Translations under genes and position numbers: made by a program
The notes under the pieces: generated by a model
The model's database searches: none
The model's input: the letters and a program-made list of their open reading frames with translations, nothing else
Told to the model about the DNA's origin: nothing
Shown here: positions 17,236 to 25,154 of the stretch, one piece after another
How the letters are laid out: every line of letters begins with the position of its first letter
Position numbering within the stretch: the stretch's first letter is position 1
NCBI RefSeq assembly: GCF_008629655.1
Contig: NZ_VWSG01000013.1
Location: 17,178-81,177 of the forward strand
Source: Paenimyroides baculatum
Lineage (GTDB): Bacteria > Bacteroidota > Bacteroidia > Flavobacteriales > Flavobacteriaceae
Length of the DNA stretch: 64,000 bases
Reading direction: 5' to 3'

Positions 17236-18249
17236 TTAAAACTTATAAAAACCGTTGGTTCCTATACCGCCTGTGAATTCTTTAACAATACTTCCGTCTT
17301 CTTTGTAAATAACAATTTTAGAATTATCAGTAAAACCATTCGCATCCGAAGTAAAAATAGTTCCGTTGATTACATTAAAACCATATAAAACAGAATATTG
17401 ATCACCTGAAGCAACATCAAATAATTTTGTACTTGCCGATGCGAACGAATTATTCATTTTGTAAATACCTGTACCAGCTGTATAGTAAATGTTTGATCCG
17501 TCATTTACAATATTTCGGCTGTTTGCTTGAGTAAGTTCTTTTGTAGATGAAATAGTTGTGTTGCTTACAATTGAAATACTGCTTGAAGCATCTGTACTTC
17601 CTAAAACATAAACAAATTGTCCGTTTGTGGTAATACCGTTTATTGCGCTTTCAAAAGCAATATCAGTAGTATTGGTGTCGCTTGTAGGATTAATTACTTC
17701 AACAGCTGTTCCGCCACTGTAAAAACCATTCGCTGCATAAATATATTCGCCGGCAGCAACAATTTGTTCAGCTGTATTGTTCAATTCAATTTCCTTTACA
17801 AAAGCAAAAGTTTCTGCATTGTAAACATTTACAGATTTGTCATTTAAGCTCGTAACATACAATTTATTGTTTTTAATAACTGCGTAACGTGGCGAATTTA
17901 AGTTTTGGCTAATGGTGTGTACCGATTTAAATGTTTTTTTGTTAACCACTTCAATAGTGTTTGAATTGTTCATAACTACAAAAACATACTTATCTGTAAC
18001 AACCATGTGTTGTGAAACATCGCCTAAGGCACGACCGTTTGATGTTCTGAAAATATCGTTTGTAATAGTAGTTATACCGCCGTTGATGTGTGATGTTGAT
18101 GCATTTGCTTTTGTAAAGTTACCTTCGTTCGATGCAAAAAAACCGTCTAAATATTTTTCGTCTGGGTTTACAGGAATCGAGTTGTCATCAGAATTACTAC
18201 AGCTGTACAAAAGTGCAACAGCAAACATTGGAGCTAAAATTTTTTTCAT
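17236..18249 (-). CDS. beta-propeller surface lipoprotein, BtuG-like (DUF5074/YncE type)
   Basis: The protein has 337 residues with a lipoprotein signal (Cys17 in a YSC lipobox followed by SNSDDN, an Asp-rich stretch of the kind linked to surface export in Bacteroidota). It contains repeated propeller blades of the YncE kind, for example YVFVVMNNSNTIEVVNKKTF, KLYVTSLNDKSVNVYNAETF and YIYAANGFYSGGTAVEVINP. It starts 2 bases after the stop of a B12-riboswitch-controlled TonB receptor. In Bacteroides, BtuG is a surface propeller that binds cobalamin with extreme affinity and passes it to BtuB. The same role is inferred here from fold and position; the sequence alone does not prove ligand identity. 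Confidence 0.72.
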   Translation of the reverse strand: MKKILAPMFAVALLYSCSNSDDNSIPVNPDEKYLDGFFASNEGNFTKANASTSHINGGITTITNDIFRTSNGRALGDVSQHMVVTDKYVFVVMNNSNTIEVVNKKTFKSVHTISQNLNSPRYAVIKNNKLYVTSLNDKSVNVYNAETFAFVKEIELNNTAEQIVAAGEYIYAANGFYSGGTAVEVINPTSDTNTTDIAFESAINGITTNGQFVYVLGSTDASSSISIVSNTTISSTKELTQANSRNIVNDGSNIYYTAGTGIYKMNNSFASASTKLFDVASGDQYSVLYGFNVINGTIFTSDANGFTDNSKIVIYKEDGSIVKEFTGGIGTNGFYKF

Positions 18250-18251
18250 TT

Positions 18252-20093
18252 TTAAAACTTTTTAATTAATTGTATATGATAATTTCTGCCCGGCATTACG
18301 CGTTCGGGCATGTTTGTATAAACCGTATTTGCGGAGTTTTTTATTTTTAAATTGATGATAAATGGATTGTTTTTAATTTTGATTTTCTGCTGAATATCTA
18401 CATCAATTATTCCGTAACCAGCTAAAGCACTTGTTTTGTCATTTGATGCTGTTGTAAATATTTGATCCACATACAAGAATGATGGTGCAATACTGAAATT
18501 TTTATAACCGTAAAAAAGTTGCACATTAAACTTATGTAAAGGTGTATAAGTAAGCTGTTTTTCTGTTTTTTTATCTATTGATTTGGTGTAGCCGTAATTA
18601 GAATTTAGCTGAACAGTATGATTATTCCATTGCTTTTTCAGATTGAAAAAAAGGTCGGCTCCATAAATAGTAACTTCATCAAAATTATTAGCTTCCCAAA
18701 AACCGGCGTTTGTAGGAATCCATCGAATCATGTTTGTGATTGATGTGTAATAAGTTGATATATTAAAAGTTACTGATTTGTATTTAAAGTTATTGTTTAT
18801 ATCGAACTGATAACTTGTTTCGGGTTTTAAATTTAAATTTCCGCCCGGTTGCCAATACAAATCGTTGAATGTTGGTATGCGGTAATTTTTAGATGAGTTT
18901 ATTTTTAACTGATAAAATTCGGTGTTGTAATAAAGTCCTGCCGAAAACAAAAACGGATTTTCGTAATCTTTTGCCATTTCGTTTTTCGCACCAATTTCAA
19001 TTCCTAAACGATTTGTAAAATCATAATTTCCTAAAACACTTACAGCAAAAATTTCCTGTGTTGAAAAAGGTAAACCCGAACCTTGGCCTTCGCCTGTTGT
19101 TTTTTGATATTCTAAAAATCCCGACAATTTAAAATTCTGCAACACATTATAAAAACTTTCGTTCTTAAAATATAAAGTATTCGCTTTTCCGCCCGATTTA
19201 CTGTCAGTAGGCAATTGATCAAAATAACTGTATGATTCTTTAATATTCGCTACGTAAAACGTATTCAAAAACCGATTGGTTTTATAATGCCATTTTAACA
19301 GATTTCGATTGTAATTATTCTGATATTTTGTTTTTGTCTGATATGGTGTCAGCAAAGCAAAATGGCGGTCATCATTGTAAGTTGATGAATAAAATTCAAC
19401 CGTATTGTTTGTATTTATTTTGTAGGCAAGTTCGGCACCAAAATCGGTATTGAAAAACTGTCCGTTTATATTTTTACGATTTTTACCAATCCATTCATAA
19501 TCATTATCACTTTTATTGTAACCAAAATGAGCATTTACGGCAAATTTGTCAAATCCGGTCGAAATTTTATAATGAATTCCCTGCGTATTAAAACTGCCAT
19601 AATTCAGTTGAATTTCATTCTCGGTTTTTCGGTTAAACTCCAGTTGATTGTTTAAATGAATGGTTCCGCCAATAGCGCTGCTTCCGTATAGAACGCTTCC
19701 GCCACCTGGTTTTACAACAATATTATCGTAACTTTTAAAAGCTGTAGAATTAAAATCGGTCTGACCTAATAGGGATGAATTTATCTTAATTCCGTTCCAT
19801 AAAACACTGGTCTGTTGTGCGGTTGTTCCACGAAAAGACGGTGAACTAACCATTCCGTAACCGTTTTCCTTAAAATATAGTGTAGTGTTTTTCTGAAGAA
19901 AATCTGTAAATGTTCCAACGCTGTTCTCTACCAAAGAATCGTTTAAAACAATGGAATTCTGTGATTTAGACTGATTAGAAATTTTGCTTTTTTCAATAAT
20001 AAGTTCGTCTAATTCAATAGAAGAATTACTCTGCGAATACGCAATGTAGCTAAAAGTTGAAAAAAATAAAGAATAAACGACCGCTTTGTTCAT
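18252..20093 (-). CDS. btuB: TonB-dependent outer-membrane receptor, probably for cobalamin
   Basis: The protein has 613 residues, the short length of BtuB-type receptors. It has a signal peptide ending AYSQ, a TonB-box-like stretch (ELDELIIEKS, about 27-36), a plug domain (FTDFLQKNTTLYFKENG through VLYGSSAIGGTIHLNN), and a 22-strand barrel ending in the aromatic residue Phe (YHIQLIKKF). The cobalamin riboswitch directly upstream on the same transcript is the main evidence that the substrate is B12 or a related corrinoid. The BtuG-like lipoprotein follows after 2 bases. Uptake is powered by TonB-ExbBD, which is not in this window. Confidence 0.88.
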   Translation of the reverse strand: MNKAVVYSLFFSTFSYIAYSQSNSSIELDELIIEKSKISNQSKSQNSIVLNDSLVENSVGTFTDFLQKNTTLYFKENGYGMVSSPSFRGTTAQQTSVLWNGIKINSSLLGQTDFNSTAFKSYDNIVVKPGGGSVLYGSSAIGGTIHLNNQLEFNRKTENEIQLNYGSFNTQGIHYKISTGFDKFAVNAHFGYNKSDNDYEWIGKNRKNINGQFFNTDFGAELAYKINTNNTVEFYSSTYNDDRHFALLTPYQTKTKYQNNYNRNLLKWHYKTNRFLNTFYVANIKESYSYFDQLPTDSKSGGKANTLYFKNESFYNVLQNFKLSGFLEYQKTTGEGQGSGLPFSTQEIFAVSVLGNYDFTNRLGIEIGAKNEMAKDYENPFLFSAGLYYNTEFYQLKINSSKNYRIPTFNDLYWQPGGNLNLKPETSYQFDINNNFKYKSVTFNISTYYTSITNMIRWIPTNAGFWEANNFDEVTIYGADLFFNLKKQWNNHTVQLNSNYGYTKSIDKKTEKQLTYTPLHKFNVQLFYGYKNFSIAPSFLYVDQIFTTASNDKTSALAGYGIIDVDIQQKIKIKNNPFIINLKIKNSANTVYTNMPERVMPGRNYHIQLIKKF

Positions 20094-20134
20094 TTGTTTA
20101 ACCTTTTCTCCGAAGGCGAAATCAATTAGTAATC

Positions 20135-20303
20135 ATTAGGCAGGTCTCCTGGCTTGCTTCTTGTTTTTGCCTTCCCAAAAAAATTCAGTGGCGTAGTTAA
20201 AAACAAAAGTTCGTTACAAACAAAGCTTACAGTTGCGGGAACAGCATAGGAATTGAAAAAATCGCACCTATTTCCCTATTAATGCAAAAAATTGCAACCT
20301 AAT
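20135..20303 (-). ncRNA. cobalamin riboswitch (AdoCbl type)
   Basis: On the reverse strand the conserved parts come in order: AGGTGCG, then CCCGCAACTGTAAGC, GCCACTG, GGGAAGGC, and the B12 box AAGCCAGGAGACCTGCC (forward 20139-20155). The two ends pair as P1: ATTAGG (forward 20298-20303) with CCTAAT (forward 20135-20140). It lies 41 bases before the receptor start, so cobalamin binding probably hides the ribosome site or ends transcription. B12 would then switch off the receptor and BtuG-like genes. Confidence 0.93.
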
Positions 20304-20309
20304 ATCTGG

Positions 20310-20339
20310 CAAAAGTACTCTATTTTATCAATATTGCAA
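20310..20339 (-). promoter_or_regulatory. promoter of the riboswitch-btuB-btuG-like transcript
   Basis: On the reverse strand TTG (20337-20339), 19 bases, then TACTTTTG (20310-20317). It fits the -33/-7 consensus and puts the transcript start at about 20303, exactly at the 5' edge of the riboswitch. Confidence 0.7.
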
Positions 20340-20415
20340 ATTAAAGTTTGTAATACCAATTCTACAAAAAAATAATATTTTTTAAATTATCTTTAAAATT
20401 ATGAATAGTACCACA

Positions 20416-21183
20416 ATGAAAATACTTTTAAATCTGATTTTTGTTTTATTTACGATAAATTCCTTTTCGCAGAAAATCGATTTTGAAACAGAGAAAAAAA
20501 TCATCAGAGAAACATTAAGTCAGTATTTAGATACAAGTCCAAATTCGGTTGCGAGTTACATCAAAGGGAAAAAAGGATATGAAATGTTGCAGTTTGCCTA
20601 TAAAATGGGAATTGTAATGGAAGAAGATTCCCTTAAAAAGCAGGAACTTGTTCATATTTTAGTTGATAGTTTGGATGATATTTCCAACAGTATTTCAGCA
20701 GAATTAAAAACCAGAAAAATTCGAGTACAAATAAGCGACACACTTTATGCTTATAAGTACAAACCATTAAACAACGATCTTCGAAAAAATGCAGATTGGG
20801 ATGACAATTATAATAATTTGCTTGATGATTTTAAGTATAACAATATGGCGCGGTTGGATACGATTATTGGCGAAGAATATATCGATTTAATTAAAAGGCA
20901 GATACATTACAAAGACACTGACAAATTGTTTTCTGCTAAAGAATTAGATCAATCGTACTACCAGTTTACCACAGAAAATGATTCGTGCAATGATGAATAT
21001 TGTTTTAAGGCAGATAAAGTTTATCGCGCCGTATTCAACGATTCTTTTACAAAAGGTTGCTATTTGTTTTCGTTTTACTGCAGAGACAATCAAATTTGCC
21101 GGAGTTTTATTTTTATACGAAAAGAACAAAACCAATGGATTTATGTAGATGATTATCCGTCTTGGATTATTGATGAATGGTAA
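20416..21183 (+). CDS. secreted protein of unknown function
   Basis: The protein has 255 residues from the ATG at 20416, which starts a clean signal peptide (MKILLNLIFVLFTINSFSQ). An ATG five codons earlier (20401) is also possible. The mature part is acidic and mostly helical in its first half. The second half holds four Cys (two in NDSCNDEYCF, two in KGCYLFSFYC) and a further Cys in QICRSF, followed by a strand-rich end with WIYVDDYPSWI. I recognise no domain. It is transcribed away from the B12 riboswitch promoter and is probably periplasmic. Nothing in the sequence links it to B12 uptake except position. Confidence 0.7.
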   Translation: MKILLNLIFVLFTINSFSQKIDFETEKKIIRETLSQYLDTSPNSVASYIKGKKGYEMLQFAYKMGIVMEEDSLKKQELVHILVDSLDDISNSISAELKTRKIRVQISDTLYAYKYKPLNNDLRKNADWDDNYNNLLDDFKYNNMARLDTIIGEEYIDLIKRQIHYKDTDKLFSAKELDQSYYQFTTENDSCNDEYCFKADKVYRAVFNDSFTKGCYLFSFYCRDNQICRSFIFIRKEQNQWIYVDDYPSWIIDEW

Positions 21184-21200
21184 ATTGATAGTACTCAACT

Positions 21201-21230
21201 TTGCGAAGCGAGGTTCATTCACTACTTTTG
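21201..21230 (+). promoter_or_regulatory. promoter of the 177-residue orphan gene
   Basis: TTG (21201-21203), 19 bases, TACTTTTG (21223-21230). It is a full match to the Bacteroidota -33/-7 pattern, 45 bases before the start at 21276. Confidence 0.6.
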
Positions 21231-21275
21231 CAAGCTACAATACATTTATTATATTTTAACTTTTAATTTAATTAT

Positions 21276-21809
21276 ATGAAACCAGAAGATACATATGATT
21301 TTACACTTAAAATGTTTACTCAAAAAGCTCAATTTGAGCAGTGGTTGAGAATATTCTTTTATCTAGACAATCGTTTAAATTCGGAATTCGATTCTGTGTA
21401 TGAAAGTTCATATTATATTAAACTTTACGAACTTTTAACTGCTGGATTGGATTATGCAAATGATGCTTTAAATGTTTTACACAATATCAATAATAAAAAG
21501 TTAGAAAAATGGTATGAGACTTTGGTTGCAGGATTAGTAGCTTTGAAAGATGAAATTTCAGAAACCGAATTAGAATTTATTCGTTATAAACGTCATAATG
21601 CTTGTCACATTTTTCAAGATTCTTATGAAATCAAGATTAACAAAAAAGATTTAATTGAACGGACAAATAGATTCAATTTAAAGCAACAATTTCATCAATT
21701 ATTAGATAAACATGAAACCGAAGATAATTTTTATAAATATCTCTTTTCGAAATTACATCCTATTAGTGAAAAAATTTATAAAGATTTACAAACCATAAAT
21801 GCATTATAA
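21276..21809 (+). CDS. cytoplasmic helical protein of unknown function
   Basis: The protein has 177 residues with no signal peptide or membrane segment. It is predicted almost wholly alpha-helical, with many Tyr, Lys, Glu and Asn and a central YKRHNACHIFQDSYEIKI stretch. I recognise no family. It has its own well-formed promoter and lies alone between the secreted orphan protein and btuF. A toxin-like or accessory role cannot be argued from the sequence. Confidence 0.65.
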   Translation: MKPEDTYDFTLKMFTQKAQFEQWLRIFFYLDNRLNSEFDSVYESSYYIKLYELLTAGLDYANDALNVLHNINNKKLEKWYETLVAGLVALKDEISETELEFIRYKRHNACHIFQDSYEIKINKKDLIERTNRFNLKQQFHQLLDKHETEDNFYKYLFSKLHPISEKIYKDLQTINAL

Positions 21810-21971
21810 ACTCAATACGTAAAGTCTCTCGACTTTGAAATTTATAATAAAAAATAAAATAGTCAAAATAAATTGGATCAGTAGCAACACAAAATCAATC
21901 AAAAGCAGTACACAATCGTACTAAAATCGGCAATAATTAAACAGAAACTTAAAAAATACTTTTTGTTAAAC

Positions 21972-21979
21972 TATCTTTG
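21972..21979 (+). promoter_or_regulatory. -7 promoter element of btuF-btuC
   Basis: TATCTTTG matches TAnnTTTG and lies 19 bases before the chosen btuF start. No B12-box sequence is present in this 150-base gap, so these genes do not seem to share the riboswitch control of btuB. Confidence 0.55.
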
Positions 21980-21998
21980 CGCAACTAAAAGTGCAAAA

Positions 21999-23126
21999 AT
22001 GAATCTATCAAAATATGTATTGCTAACGGTTTTTATAGTTTTTGTAAGCTGTAAAAAAACGACTGAAACTACAACTGCAAAAGTTGAAAACAGCATTGAA
22101 TTCGCCAACGGATTAGAAATACACAACTACAACGGTTTTGTTGTAATGAAGGTTACCAAACCTTGGCCAAATGCCACTAAAACGTTTACGTACGTTTGTG
22201 CAAAATCTAACAAAAACCTGCCAGACAGTTTGGCAAAATACACTTTTATACAAACGCCGGTTAAAAATCTGGTAGCAACATCAACCACACATATTTCTTC
22301 GATTGTTGCTTTAAATGAAACCGACAAACTGGTTGGTTTTCCTAATTTAGATTACATTTCATCTGCCGATGTTCGTCAAAAAATCGATGCCGGAAAAGTA
22401 AAAGAATTGTCAGATAAACACAGTTTGAATTTCGAAAAAACGGTCGATTTGCAACCACAATTAATCGTCGGGTTGAGTATGGACAGTGAAACGGCAAAAT
22501 TCAATCAGTTCGAAAAAGCCGGAATTCCCGTTTTATACAATGCCGATTGGGTAGAAACATCGCCTTTGGGAAAAGCAGAATGGGTAAAGTTTTTCGGAGT
22601 TTTGTTTGATCAACAGCAAAAAGCCAACGAATATTTTAACAACATTGTTTCAGAATACAACAACGCTAAAAAATTAGTCAACAACGTAACGAATCGACCA
22701 ACCGTTTTAAGCGGAGCCATTTTTCAGGATGTTTGGTACGTTCCGCAAGGCGAAAGCTGGATGGCTGAATTTATAAAAGATGCCGGCGGAAATTATTTGT
22801 GGAGCGATACAAAAGGTACGGGAAGTTTGTCGTTATCGTTTGAAGCTGTTTTTGAAAAAGCTATGAACGGCGATGTTTGGATTGGTCCGGGCGAATTTAC
22901 AACGTTCGATCAAATGGTGGCAGCCAACAAACATTATGGAAAATTTGCTGCGTTTCAAAACAAAAAAATCTATTCGTATTCAATCAAAAAAGGACCAACC
23001 GGCGGTATCATTTTTTATGAAGATGCACCAAATCGTCCGGATTTGGTATTGAAAGATTTAATTTCGATCCTTCATCCAAACGTTTTACCAAATTACAAAC
23101 CAGCATTTATTGAAGCCTTAAAATAA
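21999..23126 (+). CDS. btuF: ABC transporter substrate-binding lipoprotein, BtuF/FecB-like
   Basis: The protein has 375 residues. The start at 21999 gives a lipoprotein signal with Cys18 (FVSC lipobox); the frame extends back to a non-ATG codon at 21963. It is a class III binding protein with two alpha/beta lobes: VKNLVATSTTHISSIVALNETDKLVGFPN in lobe one and GPGEFTTFDQMVAANKHYGKF in lobe two, joined by a helix. Members carry B12, haem or siderophores. B12 is favoured because of the neighbouring btuB and riboswitch. The gene overlaps the permease start by one base (TAATG). Confidence 0.8.
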   Translation: MNLSKYVLLTVFIVFVSCKKTTETTTAKVENSIEFANGLEIHNYNGFVVMKVTKPWPNATKTFTYVCAKSNKNLPDSLAKYTFIQTPVKNLVATSTTHISSIVALNETDKLVGFPNLDYISSADVRQKIDAGKVKELSDKHSLNFEKTVDLQPQLIVGLSMDSETAKFNQFEKAGIPVLYNADWVETSPLGKAEWVKFFGVLFDQQQKANEYFNNIVSEYNNAKKLVNNVTNRPTVLSGAIFQDVWYVPQGESWMAEFIKDAGGNYLWSDTKGTGSLSLSFEAVFEKAMNGDVWIGPGEFTTFDQMVAANKHYGKFAAFQNKKIYSYSIKKGPTGGIIFYEDAPNRPDLVLKDLISILHPNVLPNYKPAFIEALK

Positions 23127-24139
23127 TGTTTGCAAAATATTCCAAATACCATTTACTTTTTCTTGTATTGCTTATAGTTGCAGCGGTTTTAAACCTTGTA
23201 ATTGGGTCGGTACGAATTCCTGTAATCGCTATTTTGGAAATTTTAAGCGGTAACTTTTCAGGAAAAGCAAGCTGGGAATACATTGTTTTAGAATATCGAT
23301 TACCTAAATTAGTCATTGCCTGTGTTGTTGGTGCAGCGCTTTCAATTGCGGGAATGATGATGCAGACACTTTTTCAGAACCCAATGGCTGAACCTTATAT
23401 TTTAGGCGTAAGTTCGGGGGCAAGTCTGGGTGTAGCAATCTGTATATTGGGGAAAAGTTTGTTTTCACTCACACTGCAAAATTACCTAACAGGCAACCTT
23501 ACCATTATTTTGTTTGCTTTAGCCGGAAGCGTTTTGGTAATGTTCATTATTTTAGGGATATCGCAACGCATAAAACAAATTGCTACGCTGTTAATTGTGG
23601 GGTTGATGTTCAGCAGTTTTACAAGTGCTTTTGTGAATGTTCTGGCTTATTTTTCGACAGCCGAAGAATTAAAGAAATTCACTTTTTGGAATTTAGGCAG
23701 TTTAGGAAACATTTCGTGGCAGCAGATTTATTTTATAGTTCCAATTTTATGTACAGCCTTGGCAGGATCTTTCTTGCTGAACAAATCTTTAAACACGCTT
23801 TTAATGGGCGAAGGCTATGCCAGAAGCATGGGATTAAACATTAAAAAAATCAAGTTTTTAATAATCTTGGTAACCTGTATGTTGGTTGCGGTTTGTACTG
23901 CTTTTGTAGGACCAATTGCATTTATAGGCTTGGCAGTTCCGCACATTACACGAATCATTTATAAAACCACCAATCATTTTCATTTGTTTACAGGGAACAT
24001 AATCATGGGTGCTTTAATATTAATTACCTGCGATATTATTTGTCAGTTACCAGGCGAACAGTTCGTTTTACCGATAAACGCAGTGACTTCAATTTTAGGT
24101 GCGCCTTTGGTAATTTATTTGATTTTGAGAAATAGATAA
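23126..24139 (+). CDS. btuC: FecCD-family ABC permease, BtuC-like
   Basis: The protein has 337 residues with about ten membrane helices. It shows the BtuC/FecCD signatures YRLPKLVIACVVGAALSIAGMM, QNPMAEPYILGVSSGASLG and FVGPIAFIGLAVPHITRI. It forms the dimeric channel that takes substrate from the binding protein into the cytoplasm. It is translationally coupled to btuF. The ATP-binding subunit that should follow is missing: a terminator comes at once and the next gene is a universal stress protein on the other strand. Confidence 0.88.
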   Translation: MFAKYSKYHLLFLVLLIVAAVLNLVIGSVRIPVIAILEILSGNFSGKASWEYIVLEYRLPKLVIACVVGAALSIAGMMMQTLFQNPMAEPYILGVSSGASLGVAICILGKSLFSLTLQNYLTGNLTIILFALAGSVLVMFIILGISQRIKQIATLLIVGLMFSSFTSAFVNVLAYFSTAEELKKFTFWNLGSLGNISWQQIYFIVPILCTALAGSFLLNKSLNTLLMGEGYARSMGLNIKKIKFLIILVTCMLVAVCTAFVGPIAFIGLAVPHITRIIYKTTNHFHLFTGNIIMGALILITCDIICQLPGEQFVLPINAVTSILGAPLVIYLILRNR

Positions 24140-24144
24140 ACATA

Positions 24145-24172
24145 AAAAAAGCAAGTATTTACTTGCTTTTTT
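24145..24172. terminator. bidirectional terminator between btuC and the stress-protein gene
   Basis: AAAAAAGCAAGTA pairs with TACTTGCTTTTTT around TT, giving T runs on both strands. It overlaps the end of the reverse-strand gene. Confidence 0.85.
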
Positions 24173-25007
24173 GTTCTTTTAAAACCAATACGGGAACATC
24201 GGCATGATACGATAATTGCTTACTTAAACTGGTTATGAAAATCTTTTCGAAAAAGTTTAAATGACGTTTCACAATGCACATTACATCAATTAACTGATCA
24301 TCTATAAAAAAGAAAACACTTTCGTCTAATTTTTCGTTTAAAACGGTATGAAAAGTCACATTTTCATTGTTAAACTCCTCTTTCCAACTGTTTAAAACGT
24401 TCATAGCGTCAGGATTTTCTTTCCGTAAAACATGCAACACTTTTACATCGGCATTTAAAGATTTTGCAATCTTAATTATCTGATGCAATCCTGCTTTATC
24501 ACTGTCGCGAAGCATTGTTGCAAATCCAAAATTATTCAAGCGTTTAAATTCAGCTTTGCGTGGAACACTTAAAATCGGAATATCAACATTTTCCATTACA
24601 TGAACGGTGTTCGATCCGAGTAATTTCTTTTCAAACCCGGAATTTCCGTTTGTTCCCATCACAATAAAATCAATATTTTCATCGCGAATTATTTTATGAA
24701 GAATCGAAAGCATAATTCCTTCCTCAAAAATAAAAGTCAGTTTAATATCGCTACAATCAACATCTGTCGCAATACTTCTTAATTTCGGAACCTGTTTTTT
24801 ATAATTATCAAAATTATTCAGTTCAATAGAATTATATACATTCTGAATCAGTTCTGGCTGTCCGGCAGAAGTCGTAGAAATTACAGGCATTTCATACGTA
24901 TTCAAAACATAAATTTCGGCATCAATACTTTTGGCAAGCTTCAAAGCGTAAACAAATGCATTGTTTGCAGTTTCTGAAAAATCGGTTGGGAAAAGAATCT
25001 TTTTCAT
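24159..25007 (-). CDS. universal stress protein, two tandem UspA domains
   Basis: The protein has 282 residues from the ATG at 25007, which gives the canonical start MKKILFPTDFSETANNAF; the longer frame to 25139 is an unlikely extension. The first UspA domain (1-about 148) has the ATP-site pattern VMGTNGNSGFEKKLLGSNTVHVM. The second (about 155-282) is more degenerate and lacks the GxxG loop, ending HADVPVLVLKE. Tandem Usp proteins are stress-response factors of unclear biochemical role. The gene stands alone, with a terminator inside its last codons. Confidence 0.88.
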   Translation of the reverse strand: MKKILFPTDFSETANNAFVYALKLAKSIDAEIYVLNTYEMPVISTTSAGQPELIQNVYNSIELNNFDNYKKQVPKLRSIATDVDCSDIKLTFIFEEGIMLSILHKIIRDENIDFIVMGTNGNSGFEKKLLGSNTVHVMENVDIPILSVPRKAEFKRLNNFGFATMLRDSDKAGLHQIIKIAKSLNADVKVLHVLRKENPDAMNVLNSWKEEFNNENVTFHTVLNEKLDESVFFFIDDQLIDVMCIVKRHLNFFEKIFITSLSKQLSYHADVPVLVLKEQKSK

Positions 25008-25128
25008 AATCTTGAGCTGTTGGTTTGTCGCTATTAAATTACAAAAAATTAAATGATTGTAAAAAAATATTGCGTTTTTTTTCAGTATACACAAGCTTTT
25101 AAAATTAGCAGGATTTATAAAGTTGGCG

Positions 25129-25136
25129 TAAATTTG
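25129..25136 (+). promoter_or_regulatory. -7 promoter element of mnmE
   Basis: TAAATTTG lies 18 bases before the mnmE start chosen at 25155. This supports that start over the longer frame, which would begin upstream of the promoter. Confidence 0.5.
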
Positions 25137-25154
25137 CATTTCAATATTTGGTTT

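Noticed and set aside
21276..21809. Toxin-antitoxin component
   Set aside because: No partner gene of suitable size next to it and no known toxin motif.
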